The notes under the pieces were generated by a model. The model searched no databases and had not been told where the DNA came from. It saw only the letters and a program-made list of their open reading frames with translations. Positions 22,768 through 36,959 of a stretch of DNA of 64,000 nucleotides are shown one piece after another (position 1 is the first letter of the stretch; every line of letters begins with the position of its first letter). The stretch is from Climacteris rufus (Eukaryota > Chordata > Aves > Passeriformes > Climacteridae). The position numbers and the translations under genes are program-made. Location of the stretch: assembly GCA_013398175.1 (NCBI GenBank), contig VZRZ01004327.1, positions 1 through 64,000 on the forward strand, in the 5' to 3' direction.

Positions 22768-25700
22768 TATTGTAGGAATATGTTTCAAATTAGATTGAGT
22801 ACTATACTGGAAGGTATGTCCATTTTTTTTCTGGGTCTAGCTTTTCTAGGTCCCTAGATGCAATTAGAAAAATCAAACAAGTGTTTGCAAAGGCTAAGAA
22901 ATGCCAGTCTGCCGCTTCAAGCTGATTTGTTGCATCTTTTCCAACACACTATATGAAAAAGTTTCTTTTTTAATGAAGAAAAATTAGTATTTTTATCATC
23001 AGTTGGCACTGGCATCTGCCACCCCAACAGCTGTCACTCTTATCTAATTGCCCATTTTGGAACAGGAGAGGAAGTTCTATTAAGGAAAGCTTGCAGAGTG
23101 ACATTATGAAGTGAGTCCAATGTTCCAGTTAATTATTCCAAAGTGATAGTTTTAAAAACATTTTGCATCAGCCCATTAATGGCAAAAAAAAAGTTTCTTA
23201 AGCAGTCAGTCTCAAGCTGAGTAATTCTGGCATAAAAGCTAAAGTTCCACTGATGATTCACGGAAATCATTCTCTTTGAAAACAATTCTGTTAACAATGA
23301 AAATAAGTTTATTTGGATTTTTCCTCCTTCATATCTATGAGTATAATGAGAAAAATAAGATATTCACTGGATGAGTAATTAAATATTGTGTGATTTGTTG
23401 CTTAGTCCAATTAGGTCTAAAAGTTGATTTCTTGCCTCTTTGCTACTTGTACCTGTGAACTACTTCCCTGTTATATGTTATGTAGGGCTACGGCTCAGTG
23501 TGAAACTCTGCCTGGGTGTGGATTCATGCAATTAGGACAGAAGTAGTGAAACAAAATCAAGCTGTTTGAATGGACACAGGATGACTATAAATTTAAACGA
23601 AAAAGGACAGGTTTGAATGTGTCTTATTTAAGCAGAGGCAACGTCTCAGATTAGCACAAGCTTCTGCTGTGACCAAGAGAGAATTAATCATGTAATTTAG
23701 GGACTTTTGCATATACAACCCTACACTTGCAAATAACTGAATATAAGTACCTTTACACCTGCACATAAGTACTTTTATTTGATGGTAGCATGATAGCTCA
23801 GGGTAAACATTTAATCAGATAGCTACCTCCCAAAATAAAACAACTGGAAACATTGTCACTTGAAATTTTTATTGAACTGAGTAATATTGCAATGCAGACA
23901 CAAAAAGTGGTGCCTCATACTGAGGATCAGATTGAAGCCTCTTACAGAAAAAAATGTTGCCTTGTAGGAATTCCAGTATTTTTACCCAGCATAGCAAGCT
24001 TTAAGTGGCTGTGTATAAGTGTGTATAAATTGTGGCTTTTTCCCAGCATTAGCTTAGGGAGGACAATCGCCCTCAGTACACTGGATGAAGCCCTGTGTGT
24101 GACAGCCAAGCAAACTGAAGAGCGTTCAGGGACTACCAGCCACCAGAACCTGAAAATCGTTTCAAATAACTGTGAGATGGGTCCCCGGCATGCTCTGGGC
24201 TCAGGCCAGCTGACACTCTCCCAGACAAAACTGGGCGTGATTCAGCACCTGTGAGGTCCCAGGAAACATTCTCTTTGCCATCCCCACTTTGGAAACTCTG
24301 GCTTGCATAAGCATGTGTTATGCCAGCTGCTCTTTGTGCTTGGAATATTCCTAGGCATGTTTCATATATTAAGATAAAGGTAAGGAGTGAAGACTCAGTA
24401 CATTTGCAAACTGATTGGCAAAAATAAGGGAAACAAAAAGAAGAAATAGCAGAAGCTATTACAGCTTCTTTTGTCTGGGGTGACCTACAGGTTTTTTCCA
24501 GACTAGCTGATGCAGGATAGTGCAGTTGTTTGTTGCTCAGAACTCAGGTTGAAATTCTTAAAATACTTACCTCCCAGCTTGCCAAGGTTTCACCCTCTTG
24601 TGCTTGACTCCATCATTCACACTAATGACTTGTCACAGAAGAGACCTAATTGCCAGAGAAGGTCTGGATTAATGAAGGACACTGATCAAAGGTAAAATTT
24701 TCAGTCTGAACTCTCTTTTCCTCTTAGTTTGTCAATATTTGATGTTGGTTACATGTAAAAGTCTTTTTTTTTTCCCCCAGGATTTTGGTTTAGGTTATGA
24801 TGTTGATTTGTTGATGTCTATTTTAGGAACATAAGATTGTTTCAGACTGGTGAGACAGGAGCAGATTTTTATATATGCATAATGTATTTACTTTAGTACA
24901 ACTGATAGTGTTGTACCTTCGTAAACAATTAACCTGTATTTGTTTACCACAGCATAAAAAGGTGCTATTTGCATTGCTGGATTTTCACAGTGTATTTTGC
25001 CTGGGTTTAGGTAGGATTACTATTATTATTACTGTTATTATTGCTGATTTAACGGTTTTTGTTTTTATTGTTATTATAGAAATAATTTCCTTTTTATTTC
25101 TTAACTAAATACCTTTATGGAAAAATGTGCACTAGTTTTTTGTTCTTTATTGGCATTAGTAGGTGTTCTGAATACCTTTTCTTTGAAGCTTGAGTGGAGA
25201 ATGTAGGCCACCTTTCTCATTATCTATTGTTTACGTTGGAAGAGACGTATCTGAAAAAGCATTTAAAGTATTTTGAAAAGCACATTAACTTTTGTTGTTA
25301 TCACAGGAATGTGATCACTAAATCTACATGCTGTAGAACTCAATTTGCATGTTTATTAATTGTAGAACTATGTTACTTGAGCCTGAATGACATTCTCTTC
25401 TGTAATCTTTTAAGGGCAATATTTCCAGATTTTCTTCAGCACAAACTGTCTCCTAGTCTAGAGATGAAAATATAACAATCTATTTCTGTACAGAGGCATT
25501 TTCTTTCATAAACCACATAATCATATGAGGAATAACTGGGGGAAAAAGAAGAAAAATACATATTCCCAAATAGAGTACATATTTTATACCCTTTATCTTG
25601 GTAACTTCAAGAAAATAATCCAAATCTGAAGACAAAAAAGAGAAGAAGCATTGCAGCCCTATGTTTACTGCCTACCTGTGCTGACTGTGGAAGTTCAGGC

Positions 25701-28589
25701 TACAGAGTCTGTTCTGCAGATCTTCAGTCTGCTTTAGGCAAGCACAGAGTTTCACACCCTAGGTGCTGTAGCCTTCTGCTGCATAAAAATATTATCCCTT
25801 TCAAAAATGCAGAAGAGAGACAAAACAAATAGAGTACAAATTATATTATTTTGCTTTTTCTGCTTTTAGATAAGATGCTTTTAAAGGATGATGAGTGCCT
25901 CAAATATTTATCAAGGGAAATATCAATACACTTTTCCAATAAGCCAGAACAAACAGGTTTATAAACTTTCATTATTTACCAGTGTGGAATTTGTTTCTGT
26001 CTCGAGGCTGCTGTAACTTACACACTTAGACTTATTTTCACTGGCAAATTCCTCTTTTAATATCAAGTTTGGAGTCACTACCCAAAAGCCTGTCTGGGAG
26101 AAGTTAATTAAAGCTATTGTTTGTTAATTAAAGGTGTATCAGTTTGTTCAATTCTAATATTCAAAAATAAAGGAGAAGTTAAATATTTTCTTTGGGACTA
26201 AAATGCTACTCTGTGTCTGTCTGCTTATACTTTCTCTGACAGTCAAAAGAAGAACTTCAAATAACTTTCTCGGGCACCATCCACATTCTAGAATGCTTTT
26301 TCATTTCACACAGCTCATGAAAACCAAAGCTTTTAAGTGACAATACTTTGAGGTTCAAGTCACAGAGTTTCCCCTTTCTTCAATTCTCTGTCTTGCTGTC
26401 TTTCTAAAAGTTAGGGCAACAAAATTTTGAAAAACCGTTTCTACTGATTCAGCCATATTAACTTCTTGAAAGGAACCTTGGACTGGGTGGAGGGCCTGGT
26501 TACAGAATTTCAATTTCTTTATCCTTGAATAATTTGTAAGATAAGTTACATGATAATATGATCTATGTGACAGTCTAATTCACGTAGTTAGATATGTGTT
26601 CTACCTGAATGGCTACAGACAAAAACAATGGGAAACTGTATGAGAAATACAAACCCTGTGTGTATCCACTGTCTGGATTATGTGTACCACATAAGACTCA
26701 CACCAGAATCAGATCACAGCATGTGAGTTTCACAATAAAGTGAAAGATACTTAATTTGTTTGAAGGCAGGAGCTCTGAAGCAGGAAGAGAGGGTCTAAAT
26801 CTATTAAATTAAACTGTGTTAGGAAAACGTACCTGCACTCCAGCCCAAGATACTAAATTCTTACCAAATTTCTAAACACTTTACAAAAATCAATAACATA
26901 GACAATAATCATATTCAATGATTTCTCCCAAAATGCAATTATTCTCCTCTTTCAATGTCTCAGTATGATCAGGACCATGCCACTGACCCAATGAAAATTT
27001 TCTTATCTGAAGGCTTTAAAACTTTCTCAGACAAAAACCAAAAAAGGCTTAAGCAAGAAAGAGTTTTGTAACAAAAAAAAAAAAAAAAAACCAAAACACA
27101 CCAACAAACCACCTTTTGTAACAAGCCCTAATTGTCCACAAGTTTAAGTTCTGTCACACTGTGAATGAAGACACAATTGCAGAATATATATGTTCCCAGA
27201 AACCAACTGAAAGCCAATCTAGACTATGGAATATGGGTCTAGTGCATATCATAAATGAAGCAGCCATCTGCATTTTGGACCCACTGTGTTTTCTTCTTGA
27301 TTTTCAGGTATTGGCCAATAAAAATTGTATATCAATAACCTAAAGCTGATATGCAAAAATTCAGCATTACAGTTCACAATGTGAATAAGATATGCTTATC
27401 CTCTCTGTCCTGGTTAATTCAGATCAGCCCATGCAACAGAAATACTGGCATGAATTTTACCTCATCTACAAACCCATGAATACAGTCCTGAACAATGTAC
27501 ACAGGTTTTTCAGGAAAGATAGGAGAATAATTCCTACTCAGTCATCAGATAAAGAGTGTCTGTCTTGTCTAAAGTGAGTTTCACAGAACTCATTCAAATG
27601 CTATATAAGTCTGCCAGCACTTTTGCTTTCTCTTGGTGCACCTTCTGAGTTTCATTTAAGTTAGAGGAGGTAGTGAGTCAATTTGGAACAAATCAGGACT
27701 GACAAATAAGTAAATTTTTTTTTCAACAGTAACTGAAATAAACCTCAGTAAAGGTAACAAAACCTCCCTGCACCAAATAAAAAATTTAGCCAGATTCCTG
27801 GAAAAAAGAGAATCCTACAGACCCACACTTAGGACTGGCTTGTGATCTGACATCACTACTAACTATCCACTGTGTTTCAGAATCACTATTAAAAATTAGG
27901 AAAATTCATAATAAAAACGCAATTATTTTCTTCTGATGATGGTTAAAAGTACTTAAATATCTCTAGCAGTTTCCCAGCTGGTCAACATATTAAGAAATAA
28001 TTTGACTAAATTTTAATTAATTCTGTGAAGTTTAGAAGATTTGCATTGACACACTTGTCTACTGTACCCCTAAAAATAAGGGATGGATGAAAAATTAAAG
28101 AAAGTCAATATACCATCAACATGAAAATTCAGGTTTTTCTGCTCTGTCTGAAAATTTCTCTGTTTATGACACCATTAACTAAGCTGATTAAATTCAGCAA
28201 AACCACTACTTCTCCTGTTATTTAACAAACAACTCCAGAGCTGTCTTTTATTAATCATCTAATTCTTTTAGAAAAACACTTTTAGAAATCTGTTTGCAGT
28301 TACCAGCTGAAGGTCAAGCACAACAAAAGTTTGGTATCATAAAGGACGGTAGTGCTATCTGTGCCGAGCTTTTTGGTAAAATAGCTCGGTCTATATTGTT
28401 TAACTGTGAGTACAGAACACAGATAAATCCGTCAAGTGATTTCTATTATTTGAAAATCATCTAGAGAAGAAATACAAATAAAGACTGAGCAGCCAGCTTT
28501 TCAGTAATTACATGACCTGAGAAATCTGCAAGTCCAACTAGCTCATTGTCTTTTCTGCCATATTGCAGCTATGGAAGATAACTACAGAC
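22768..28589. other. Unique AT-rich DNA, no gene seen
   Basis: The open frame at 23853-24254 (133 codons) is the longest and has no recognisable domain. A poly-pyrimidine tract ending in CAG lies at 24762-24780 but no exon follows. TTATTA-rich sequence occupies about 25015-25085, and an A18 run lies at 27073-27090. A short inverted repeat lies at 28364-28389. Confidence 0.55.
27073..27090. repeat. A18 homopolymer
   Basis: Run of 18 A followed by a CA/A-rich stretch. It may be a retroposon tail, but no element body is recognisable upstream. Confidence 0.9.
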
Positions 28590-28760
28590 AGGACCACAAA
28601 GGCAGTCTTCTAAACAAAGGAATACTTTATTATCACTGGTTTACTGAAGGTAGATCATGCCAGAACAGCATTTATCTGATGGATGTACTGAACATGAAAG
28701 ATGAAAGCAGTAGTGTTGAAGTCTATGTGATTTTAAGGTACCCTTGCAGCCATTTCAGAG
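28590..28760 (+). pseudogene. Probable old CR1 ORF2 fragment
   Basis: The frame at 28571-28828 contains GRSCQNSIYLMD followed by SSSVEVYVILR. This lines up with the CR1 ORF2 segment 'GRSCLTNLI...' plus the 'AVDVVYLDF' strand that precedes the catalytic core. Spacing between the two motifs also fits. Divergence is high, so the assignment is moderate and the limits are approximate. Confidence 0.5.
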
Positions 28761-31700
28761 AAATGTGTGCTTTTAGTCCATACACTTTAGCTGTTTGCTT
28801 GGGGATGAAAAGAATCATGTTGATGTAATCCCAGTTTGCTCTATTGCCTGTGAAGGGAACCCAGGATGCCTAGGTCAGTCTTGCAGCTAAACTACAAACA
28901 GTACTCCAAGATCAAGGATATATTGTTTAAACTAACGATATATGAAATATGGTTTTAAGAAGTGCACACGAAAATTCACACTTGTCTTAAAGTGTTCCTG
29001 TGCAGTCTATTACTATGGTACTCAAAGATACTATTCTACTAGCTAAAGGTGCAAACCACTTAAAGATGATGGAGATTTATTCTGCTTGTTCACTTGCAAA
29101 CTGATATTTTAAATTTTAAATTTAGCAGTTTTTCACACTTCCATTTTTCCTTGCAAAACTGAAATGATTTGGGTGTTATGGTTCAGCACTGAAAAGTCTA
29201 GGTTTTTCTATCATATTTCATCTTCTACTGTATCAAAGTACCATTATTATATTCCATATTACTGTCAAAATTAAGCATCATAAGGTGAGTCCTTCTCTGA
29301 AATTTAATTATGATTAGTTAGTCTGGAGTAAATAAAAACTGGCAGATACTTTTAGTGACTGAACAACTAAAAACTGGAAAACATAAAATAACAGGTCTGT
29401 ATAAGACAGTTTGATAAATCATGGTGAAATGTACATACTACAAGCATTTGTACATCAACAAAATAAAAATGTGAAGATTTTGTCTTTTATTTAGAGAATT
29501 TTGTGTTTACTTTAATGTTCACCGGGTTTTCTTACAAAATAAAATAAGTTTGCACGTTAATTAGGTTTCTCTAAAAATTAGCATTTTAACATTTTATATC
29601 TTTGAAATTATGCACATTTTCTCATGTTTCATATCTCAGAATTAAATTATGTATAGCAAATTTTACTTTCATATGCTGTTGAAATGCAAAAGACCTGGCT
29701 AAGCTGGAAATATTGAATATTTTTTTGCTGTTTTTTGACAATAAAATATTGATTAATTTTAATATCATTATAATTATGATTGTGTTGCAAAGGTATGTTT
29801 CTCAGTGACAATGAGAATTAGTCAAAAGATTAGTACTTTGTGTTGCTGCCCCTGTTATTCTTTTTTTGTATATTCTCATTCCCAGGTGATTATTATCCAT
29901 TAGGTGAAGACGTGCATGAAATACTCTTTTATTCCATAAACTTTCAATACACAGTTTGAGACCTAAGGGAACCTGGGATTAACCACTTACTAATTGGATC
30001 ATTCCTTAACTGACAATAAGTTACAAACTACATAAAAGGCACTCAACTCCACTGTTTGCGAGATCCAGATTCTTGTAGAGAAACAGCACATTTTACAGTA
30101 AGAAAACCATCACAATTACAGCAAAAATGCTGTTCTCTATTCAAATGTAAAATGCACTCAATTGCACCGTATTACCTTCCATAATAGTTCTGCTTGCTAG
30201 CAAGAAGTGGGGGGGCAAAAGAGGGAAATAAAAGATATAGAAACCTTTCTTATCGAGTTTATTCATTAAAATTCTAATTCCCCTTCGGGACTAACTTAAC
30301 AGCTTCCACTGGCTCTATTGAAAGTGAAATGTCCTATATTGATTGCTTAGAATTTAACCCAAATATACAAATGACTCAATTCTCAGAATACTGAGAATGA
30401 GATCTGTAAAAAATGTCTTAATAATATACTGAGATCAGATATTTCATATCTGAGCTTCTTATTTGAGGATGAATATTTTCACCAAATCCAGTTTTACAAG
30501 CTATGTAGAAGGAAAGGTTTAGTTATGATACTTCATGTAACTATAAACGTGTGTGTGAGTTCCAGGTGAGCCAATTCTGAGATAGCACCAAAGACTGTAA
30601 TGGATTAGTCAAGAATACTCTTTATTCCTGTAAGAAAGTATTTATCTGTATTCACGTCAACATCTTAGTATCTTTCTCTGCTGCAGAAGCAGGTTTGTGG
30701 TCTGTGCATTTAGCCTTCCAATAACTGATTTCAATGTTTAATTATTTTAAAGTTTAATTTTTTTCTAATTAGAGCTAACTGCCTTACATTAAACATTGGT
30801 GACATGTTACTGAACCACTGCAGGAGAAGAGTGGATTTAACTTGTGTTTGCATTGGGCCACATCTCAAATTATTTGATATGGTAAAAGTGTAAAAACACT
30901 AAATTAATGTGGAATTTAGAGCACTTACTAGTGAATATATACTCCAATGGAGGAGCTTGCAGCAGAGAGTCTTTCCTCTTTCTTAGTTCACTTAAATTAT
31001 CATAAAAACATGCAAATATTGCTTTTGATTGTTACATAGGTAAAAAGTTCACAATTAAATAATTGGGTGGAACAATTCACTTATGTTCTAAGAAGTATCA
31101 GATCACACCAGACGTGCACGGGAAAAGACTGCACATTTTCTTTAAGGCCTCTGAATTCCCTTCCTCATGAGCTCATCAATCCAGGAAACAACATACCCCT
31201 ACTAACAATAAGGAAAAAAAATCATATACAAACTAGTTCACCAATCTTTCAGGATTTCTATGTTATTATGAGTCCCTAGAAACAGCTGAAAATTGAATTT
31301 GGAGGAGGGACATATGGCAAGATACTTCCGACTAAAATTTCTGCTTCAACGACCAGCCTATTCTCACTGCATTGAGGTCACTGAGTTGTTGCCATCCCAC
31401 AGCATTGCTTTGCTGGACGTTTTGAAGTATTGGTTTGAAGGAGCTAACAGAGGCAGCCAGGAGATACATGCTGGTTCTATTAATTGAAACATCTAGAACT
31501 GATGAGTGTTGTCAAGAGCTCACTATGAGGTTGGCTACCAGTGGAGCCTAATGAAGTGGTTGGAAGAGATCAAGGTTATTACAGGATCTCAGGGAAATAG
31601 CAAAAAAAACAAAAGGAGAGGACAGTGTGGCATGTAAGAAGTGGAACAATACTTGTAAACTAAATTATGTGTTCAGGAATGAGTAAGGTGCTGGTGAAAT

Positions 31701-32095
31701 TGAAACACTGCACAGTAAATATCAGCTTTGATGAAGGTATCACTAGCATGAGAAGACAATATTAACTTATTTAGTTCTAAAATAGCATGATCCTTGCATT
31801 TCACATACACTTAATGACAGATATAACAGCTGTGCTGTTGCTATTTTCCTTCTGGCTGAATTTCCAAAACAGCAAAAATAAACCCTATAGAAGGTTTCGG
31901 TTTACTTTTTTTCTGAAGATACCATGCTAAATGTATCTTTCAAGTGTTGTAAGCAGCTGTGATCTCACAGCAGAATGTGTTTGGCTAAGTGAAAAAGTAG
32001 TAATGGTTATTTTAGAAAAATAATTAAAAATAAAATATAGGCAACATGTAACATTATACCAGAGATAGGCAAAAGGGCTAAAGGACACAAAGTGT

Positions 32096-32115
32096 GAGAG
32101 AGAGAGAGAGAGAGA
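32096..32115. repeat. GA dinucleotide repeat
   Basis: About ten GA units. Confidence 0.95.
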
Positions 32116-33773
32116 CAGTGAAGATGTTTTACCAAGCAGTCTAATCCTTTGGATCACTACAGGAATAAAAACCTGTTAACAGGTTCCATGAGAGACTGAA
32201 GATTGATTATGTGTCCTAGTTCCCCCGTGCTTCCTGTGCTGAGAATGTCTTTTTAAACTGCTGATTTCACAGTCTATGAAAGGGTTGACAAAAGAGGCAT
32301 TGGCTGTAATCTAGGTATAAGATTAAAAAGTTCATAAACCACCTTGAGAACATGATAAATATTTCCGTTTCTCCCCGCACTTCAAAGAATTGCAGTCATT
32401 GAAGATGTGAACTCCTTGACGGATAACAAGTAGTTCACATTGTATAACTCTTCACTTTACAGCTGAAGAGTTAGAGTCATGAAACTAGAAGTCCTAGAAT
32501 AAGATTGATCAAGTCAACCAACTCAATGAATTTTCTCAAAGTACATGTATTTGCCCTATTCAGTAGAAAGATCCTCACTCAGCGAAACTTGCTGTAATAC
32601 CCACATGAAAAGTCCTTCCCAAATTTTTGTGAAAGTAATACAGCTGTAACAAGTTACATCAGATGAGGATCTGGTGTAAGAATTTTTCTTGAGTTATTTG
32701 ACTTGAGTTTTTAATGAAATACCTGTTTTCCTTCCATTATTTTTTCCAGATACTGGTTAAATTCACAGTAACATTTAGATTTGTATTCTGCTTCTGTTTG
32801 TTGCCTTGGTTGGTTTGGGGTAATTTCTTATTTTGTTTTGTTTTTCATGGATTGATTTTCATGGATTATTTGTCACTTTGCAAAATTATTTGCTGGAACA
32901 ATCTCCTTTTTATTATACATTATAGTAATTGTTTAAATAATAATATATTTAACCTTTAGTACCAACCCTTTTGTCTCTCTCTCTCTAAATTTTTTCATTG
33001 TAAATGCATCAAGGAAGAGGAAGAAAAAACTAAATGTGTGGTATTGCCCAAAGAATTGTAAACAAACGGGAGTCTTTCAGAAATGCGATAATACAATATA
33101 ACAATCTGTAACACTGTACCAAAATACAATTCTGTGCTATCCAATAAACTACAGTTATGTTGCTAAATTCTTATCTAACTTAGAAAAAAGTTGTCTAGTA
33201 TTCTGAATTTCAATGTGATTGGACATCTACATTTCATATATGTTTATATATGCCTTCTTCAAAAACCCCTTAATTTCAGGAATTAAAGATTTTCGTTCTC
33301 AAAACTTGGTCATATTTAACTCTCATGCTAAAAAGGTTAAGAGGATTACTGATTTCTTTAACCCTCAGAAAAAGTGACATAAGATATCCATTGTAAGTGT
33401 CATGTCCTCAAAAAATTATATATTCAGTATGTAAAAAAAGTACCTGATTGATTCATTGGAAATATATGGCTGGAAAGAATATGAAGAATTAAAACTCTGT
33501 ATTCAGAAAAGGGCTAGTTTAGATCAACTGGATTTTTTCATGGAGTGTAACACTTGAGTTAGTTAATTAGGTATTTAGATTAATGAAATGGAATGAGACA
33601 GAATGAAATAGAAAAATTAAGTTTCAAATCTGAATTTTTAATTTTAAATGGATGTTTTCCAAAATTCCATTTTGCATTAACGATTTAGCGTTTTGCATAC
33701 AAAACTGGAAAAACTAATATGTCATTGCCTACAATTTGAAACCATTCTCTTGATGGTCTTACCCATTGTTTTG

Positions 33774-33800
33774 AATAAATAAATAAATAAACAAATAAAT
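33774..33800. repeat. AAAT tetranucleotide repeat
   Basis: Seven near-perfect AAAT units with one C interruption. Confidence 0.95.
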
Positions 33801-34739
33801 TTTAGCTGAAAATTTTCCAGCCATGTTCACTATTGTAATGTTTGTGAGTTCGTTTTTTAGACTGAAAAGAAATCCTTGCAATGGTTGTATCATTGCAATG
33901 GACAGAAGTCTTCCATTAGATTGCTTTAGCAAAAATTTAACTGCATTCTGCTAGAAATTTGTATGCAACCATTAAAGAAAAAAATAAGCAAGCTTTCTTG
34001 CGCTAGAATTACATTAGAATTGAAGCCATCATAATTCTGTCATAGCCATTGTTAAACAACTTTAATGACAATGCCATACCCTTTTAAGTTTGGTCTAAAG
34101 ATTCACTGTGACCTGTTATAAGTTTTCTACTGACTTTCCTGGGATGGGAACAGCAAGAAAAAGTATTACACATTTAGTAGATACTAATAAGATGCAATAT
34201 TCATAAGCACTGTTCAAATAGTTTTTAAAAAAGTTACATGGACTTGTAATCACATAAAAATATTGATCCCACATGACTGTGATATTTAATCTGATTATGC
34301 TGAAACACTTGAGGCAATAGGACTTTAAAATACCATGAATAACATTTAGAATATACTGCTGTATGTGATACACACTGAACATCTATAGGTGTTGTAACGA
34401 TATATGAGGGTATGGTGGAAAAGAGCAAACTCATAAACAGTGCATTACAACAGACCTTCTGTGACTTTATAATTACAGATTACTAGTAAAATACCAGTTT
34501 TGCAAACTGAGTTTTTCAAGAGATCTGAATCTGAAAAACAGACGAAGGTGACTGTAGCTTATGCAAGAAATTAACAATTCCTATGCAGTGTGCTGAGCAG
34601 TGTGTGAAATCACTTCCCTGTGAGTTATGAGGGAGGCAAATTAGGAACGCAAAATATAAAGAAGGATAATATTTTCAAAATAAAAAGAAAAAAATAAGCC
34701 AAGAGTTTTAATAATGGTGCAGTGTTAGCCAGCAAATAA

Positions 34740-35288
34740 TTAATTAGTTGCATTAAAAAAATATTCTGACTTTATTTCTGTATCCTGTTTATATAAGGAG
34801 CTAGTGCAGCAGCACTCAAGAGAGATTACAGCTTGACTTTTGTCATTCTGGGAGAGTTCCTTGCTGTAGGTCCATGAGAGCAGGAGCTTTTGGAAGGACT
34901 CAGGTTTTTGCCGTTGACTGTACAAGCCAAGACCATCTACTTGGTCATGGTCTAGTTGCTGTGCTCTGCTTCTGTGGCAGAAAAAAGACAAGCAGAAGAG
35001 GGTACAAATATGGAGAAAGAGATTGTATTTGGACAAATAATTTACCTGAGAGTAGATGAAAGGTGGAAGCAGGTGTGTGCTGTAGGCAGGAGGGAGGAGA
35101 GGGGAGCTGTTGCCTGGAGCTGAGAGAGCAGAAGGTCTCTGAGAGGTTATCGAAGGCTGTGGGTGAGTGCTGGCAAGCAGCAGCAGGTACAGAGGGAGAA
35201 CATTTTGCAATACTTTATCAGACCAGAGATGACACTGAAAACATACATTTTTTTCAGTGTTGACAACTCTTCTCTCACCAAAATGCAA
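34740..35288 (-). other. Longest open frame in the window, unrecognised, probably non-coding
   Basis: 182 codons on the minus strand. Composition is Ser/Leu-rich with a Pro/Ser stretch near residues 45-75, then a hydrophobic run near residues 78-105. I recognise no domain, signal peptide or homolog, and no Kozak-like start or splice context. The opposite strand is also open in pieces over 34874-35369. In 64 kb of DNA an open frame of this length can occur by chance, so I do not call it a gene. Confidence 0.2.
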
Positions 35289-35639
35289 ACCATGTTTTTT
35301 GAAGCCAGAAAGAGAATGGTAGCATTGGGTACTGCAAGTAGCTTAGGGAATCAGTCTAGTGACATGTAAGCACAGAATTCCTAGAAATGTCCCAAGTGAT
35401 GACTCTATGACCATAGTTAATTCTTAACGGTGATAACATTGAAAAGAAAGAAAAGAAGTGTTTCTTGAGAAGGTTGCAATTTGTAGGGAAGTGACTGTAA
35501 GCTGATGCCAAGTGCACACAAACAACATCTATCAACATTACACTTAAAACAGTTCTGTGATATGCAGGTTTGTTATTTGGACAGGCAACCTGACAGCAAA
35601 GATTGATGCACCTATCAGAGAAGAATAAGAATATAAATC

Positions 35640-35745
35640 TCTGTCTTATCAAAAGGAGAATGCAGGGAGCAGATAGGGCTGAAGTGATAGACATAATGTA
35701 TTTAGGTTTCCAAGAGACATTTGACATTGCATGGCAGAATAAGAT
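35640..35745 (+). pseudogene. Probable CR1 ORF2 fragment around the first catalytic Asp
   Basis: The plus strand reads GGGCTGAAGTGATAGACATA then ATGTATTTAGGTTTCC and ACATTTGACATTGC. Translated it gives VIDIMYLGFQETFDI, which aligns to the CR1 strand 'VDIIYLDFSKAFDT'. The catalytic Asp (LDF) is replaced by Gly. Short and diverged, with soft limits. Confidence 0.5.
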
Positions 35746-36959
35746 AATATAACTTCAGGTTAGCATGTAAAGCACAGAAGACTCTTTCCTTTATGGACTT
35801 CTCAAGCTGCAAAGTAGTACATAGATTCCCAAGTGCAGAACATAATTTCTTCACTAGTTTTCTTCCCAGTCTTTTTGTTTTTCTACACCTTGTATTATCT
35901 ACAATACAAGATCTTCTAGAAAATCTCCTTATATCCGTCTTCCACTTTTATTTTTCTTTGTAGTATGTCTATCTTTTTTATTTTGTTTTATTAATTCTGA
36001 CTCTTTTACATAAAACAAGAGTGCTGATGAGGCATCCTGATTCAATGAGATTGGTGTGATGTCTTAGCATTGTAAGTCTAGCAACTAAAGAATGGGGATG
36101 AGCCACCATTCCTTGTGGCCTGGTAGCTACAAAAAGCCCTCAGAACATTCCCAAATAAAAGATGACTTCTCTAGGGACTTTCTTCAGGCATACCAGTGAT
36201 CAGCAATAAGGATTTGATAAAAGTATTGAATGAGCTACTTAAGAGAATATTGGATTCTGAATCTTATGAATAACAGTTTATAAGATATGCAGACACAATG
36301 AGTATACAAAATCATTAGTAGCACTAACAAAGGTCAGGTATCCACAGCACTATTCAGGCTCCTGAACACCTCTACATAATCCCTTGTTTCTTACATTTTA
36401 TCTCCAGGGATTCCATTTCAGGATGCTTAAAGGCAATATTACATCAAAACAGAAGAAAGAGGAAAGGCAGCATCCTGAAGTATATGTTAATCCTCATACA
36501 CTGCCACTTGCTGTCTTCTGCAGGTAAACGAAAACGCCTCTGACATGACACAGGAAATCCCTTGTGTCAATACACATGCCCCTTTCTTTGCAGTTGCACA
36601 CTAAAGCAAATCTGTCACTGAGACTTCATCACTTCTAATAGCAGCCTCCATTAGAAACAGGGTGCAAAGTACAGACATGTCTGTTTTACTTCAGGAAAAT
36701 ATGAAGCTGTCTTTGGCAGCAAGTAAGGCATTGCAATTCAGAAAACAAGAGGCTGTAACAACGCCGATCGCTTAGGGGTTTGCTTCATGTAATCAGAAAC
36801 AATGCATATGATATGAGGCAGACCATGCCTCAGAACTCTTAGACTTCTCAGAGAGTATGACTTCCAGGTCAATCAAACATTCCAGGTCAATCAAAGTCGC
36901 CCAGTCAAGTTTTCAATAATTCTATGGATGGGGACCCCTCAGGGCTTTAGGCCCCAGTT
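35746..36959. other. Unique DNA, no gene seen
   Basis: A short tandem duplication of TTCCAGGTCAATCAAA lies at about 36863-36894. Nothing else recognised. Confidence 0.5.

Larger units (their letters stand above)
28761..35639. other. Unique AT-rich DNA, no gene seen
   Basis: Simple repeats only: GA repeat 32096-32115, AAAT repeat 33774-33800, and a duplicated word TTTTCATGGATT at about 32845-32870. No recognisable exon, LTR or LINE. Confidence 0.55.

Noticed and set aside
22414..22857. 147-codon plus frame and matching minus frames with Pro/Ser/Phe or Gly/Glu repeats
   Set aside because: Produced by translation of the TTCCC array.
23853..24254. 133-codon plus-strand open frame
   Set aside because: No domain or homolog recognised; ordinary AT-rich composition.
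24510..24695. Possible CR1 RT-like motif (SIIHTNDLSQ versus FNIFINDL)
   Set aside because: Only a few residues match and no neighbouring CR1 motif is in place.
24762..24780. Poly-pyrimidine tract ending in CAG that looks like a splice acceptor
   Set aside because: No open exon with a donor follows. Such tracts are common by chance.
27073..27090. A18 run as a retroposon tail
   Set aside because: No recognisable SINE, LINE or retrocopy body upstream and no target duplication seen.
34740..35288. 182-codon minus-strand open frame, the longest in the window
   Set aside because: No recognisable domain, no supportive start or splice context, and the other strand is also open. Length is compatible with chance in 64 kb.
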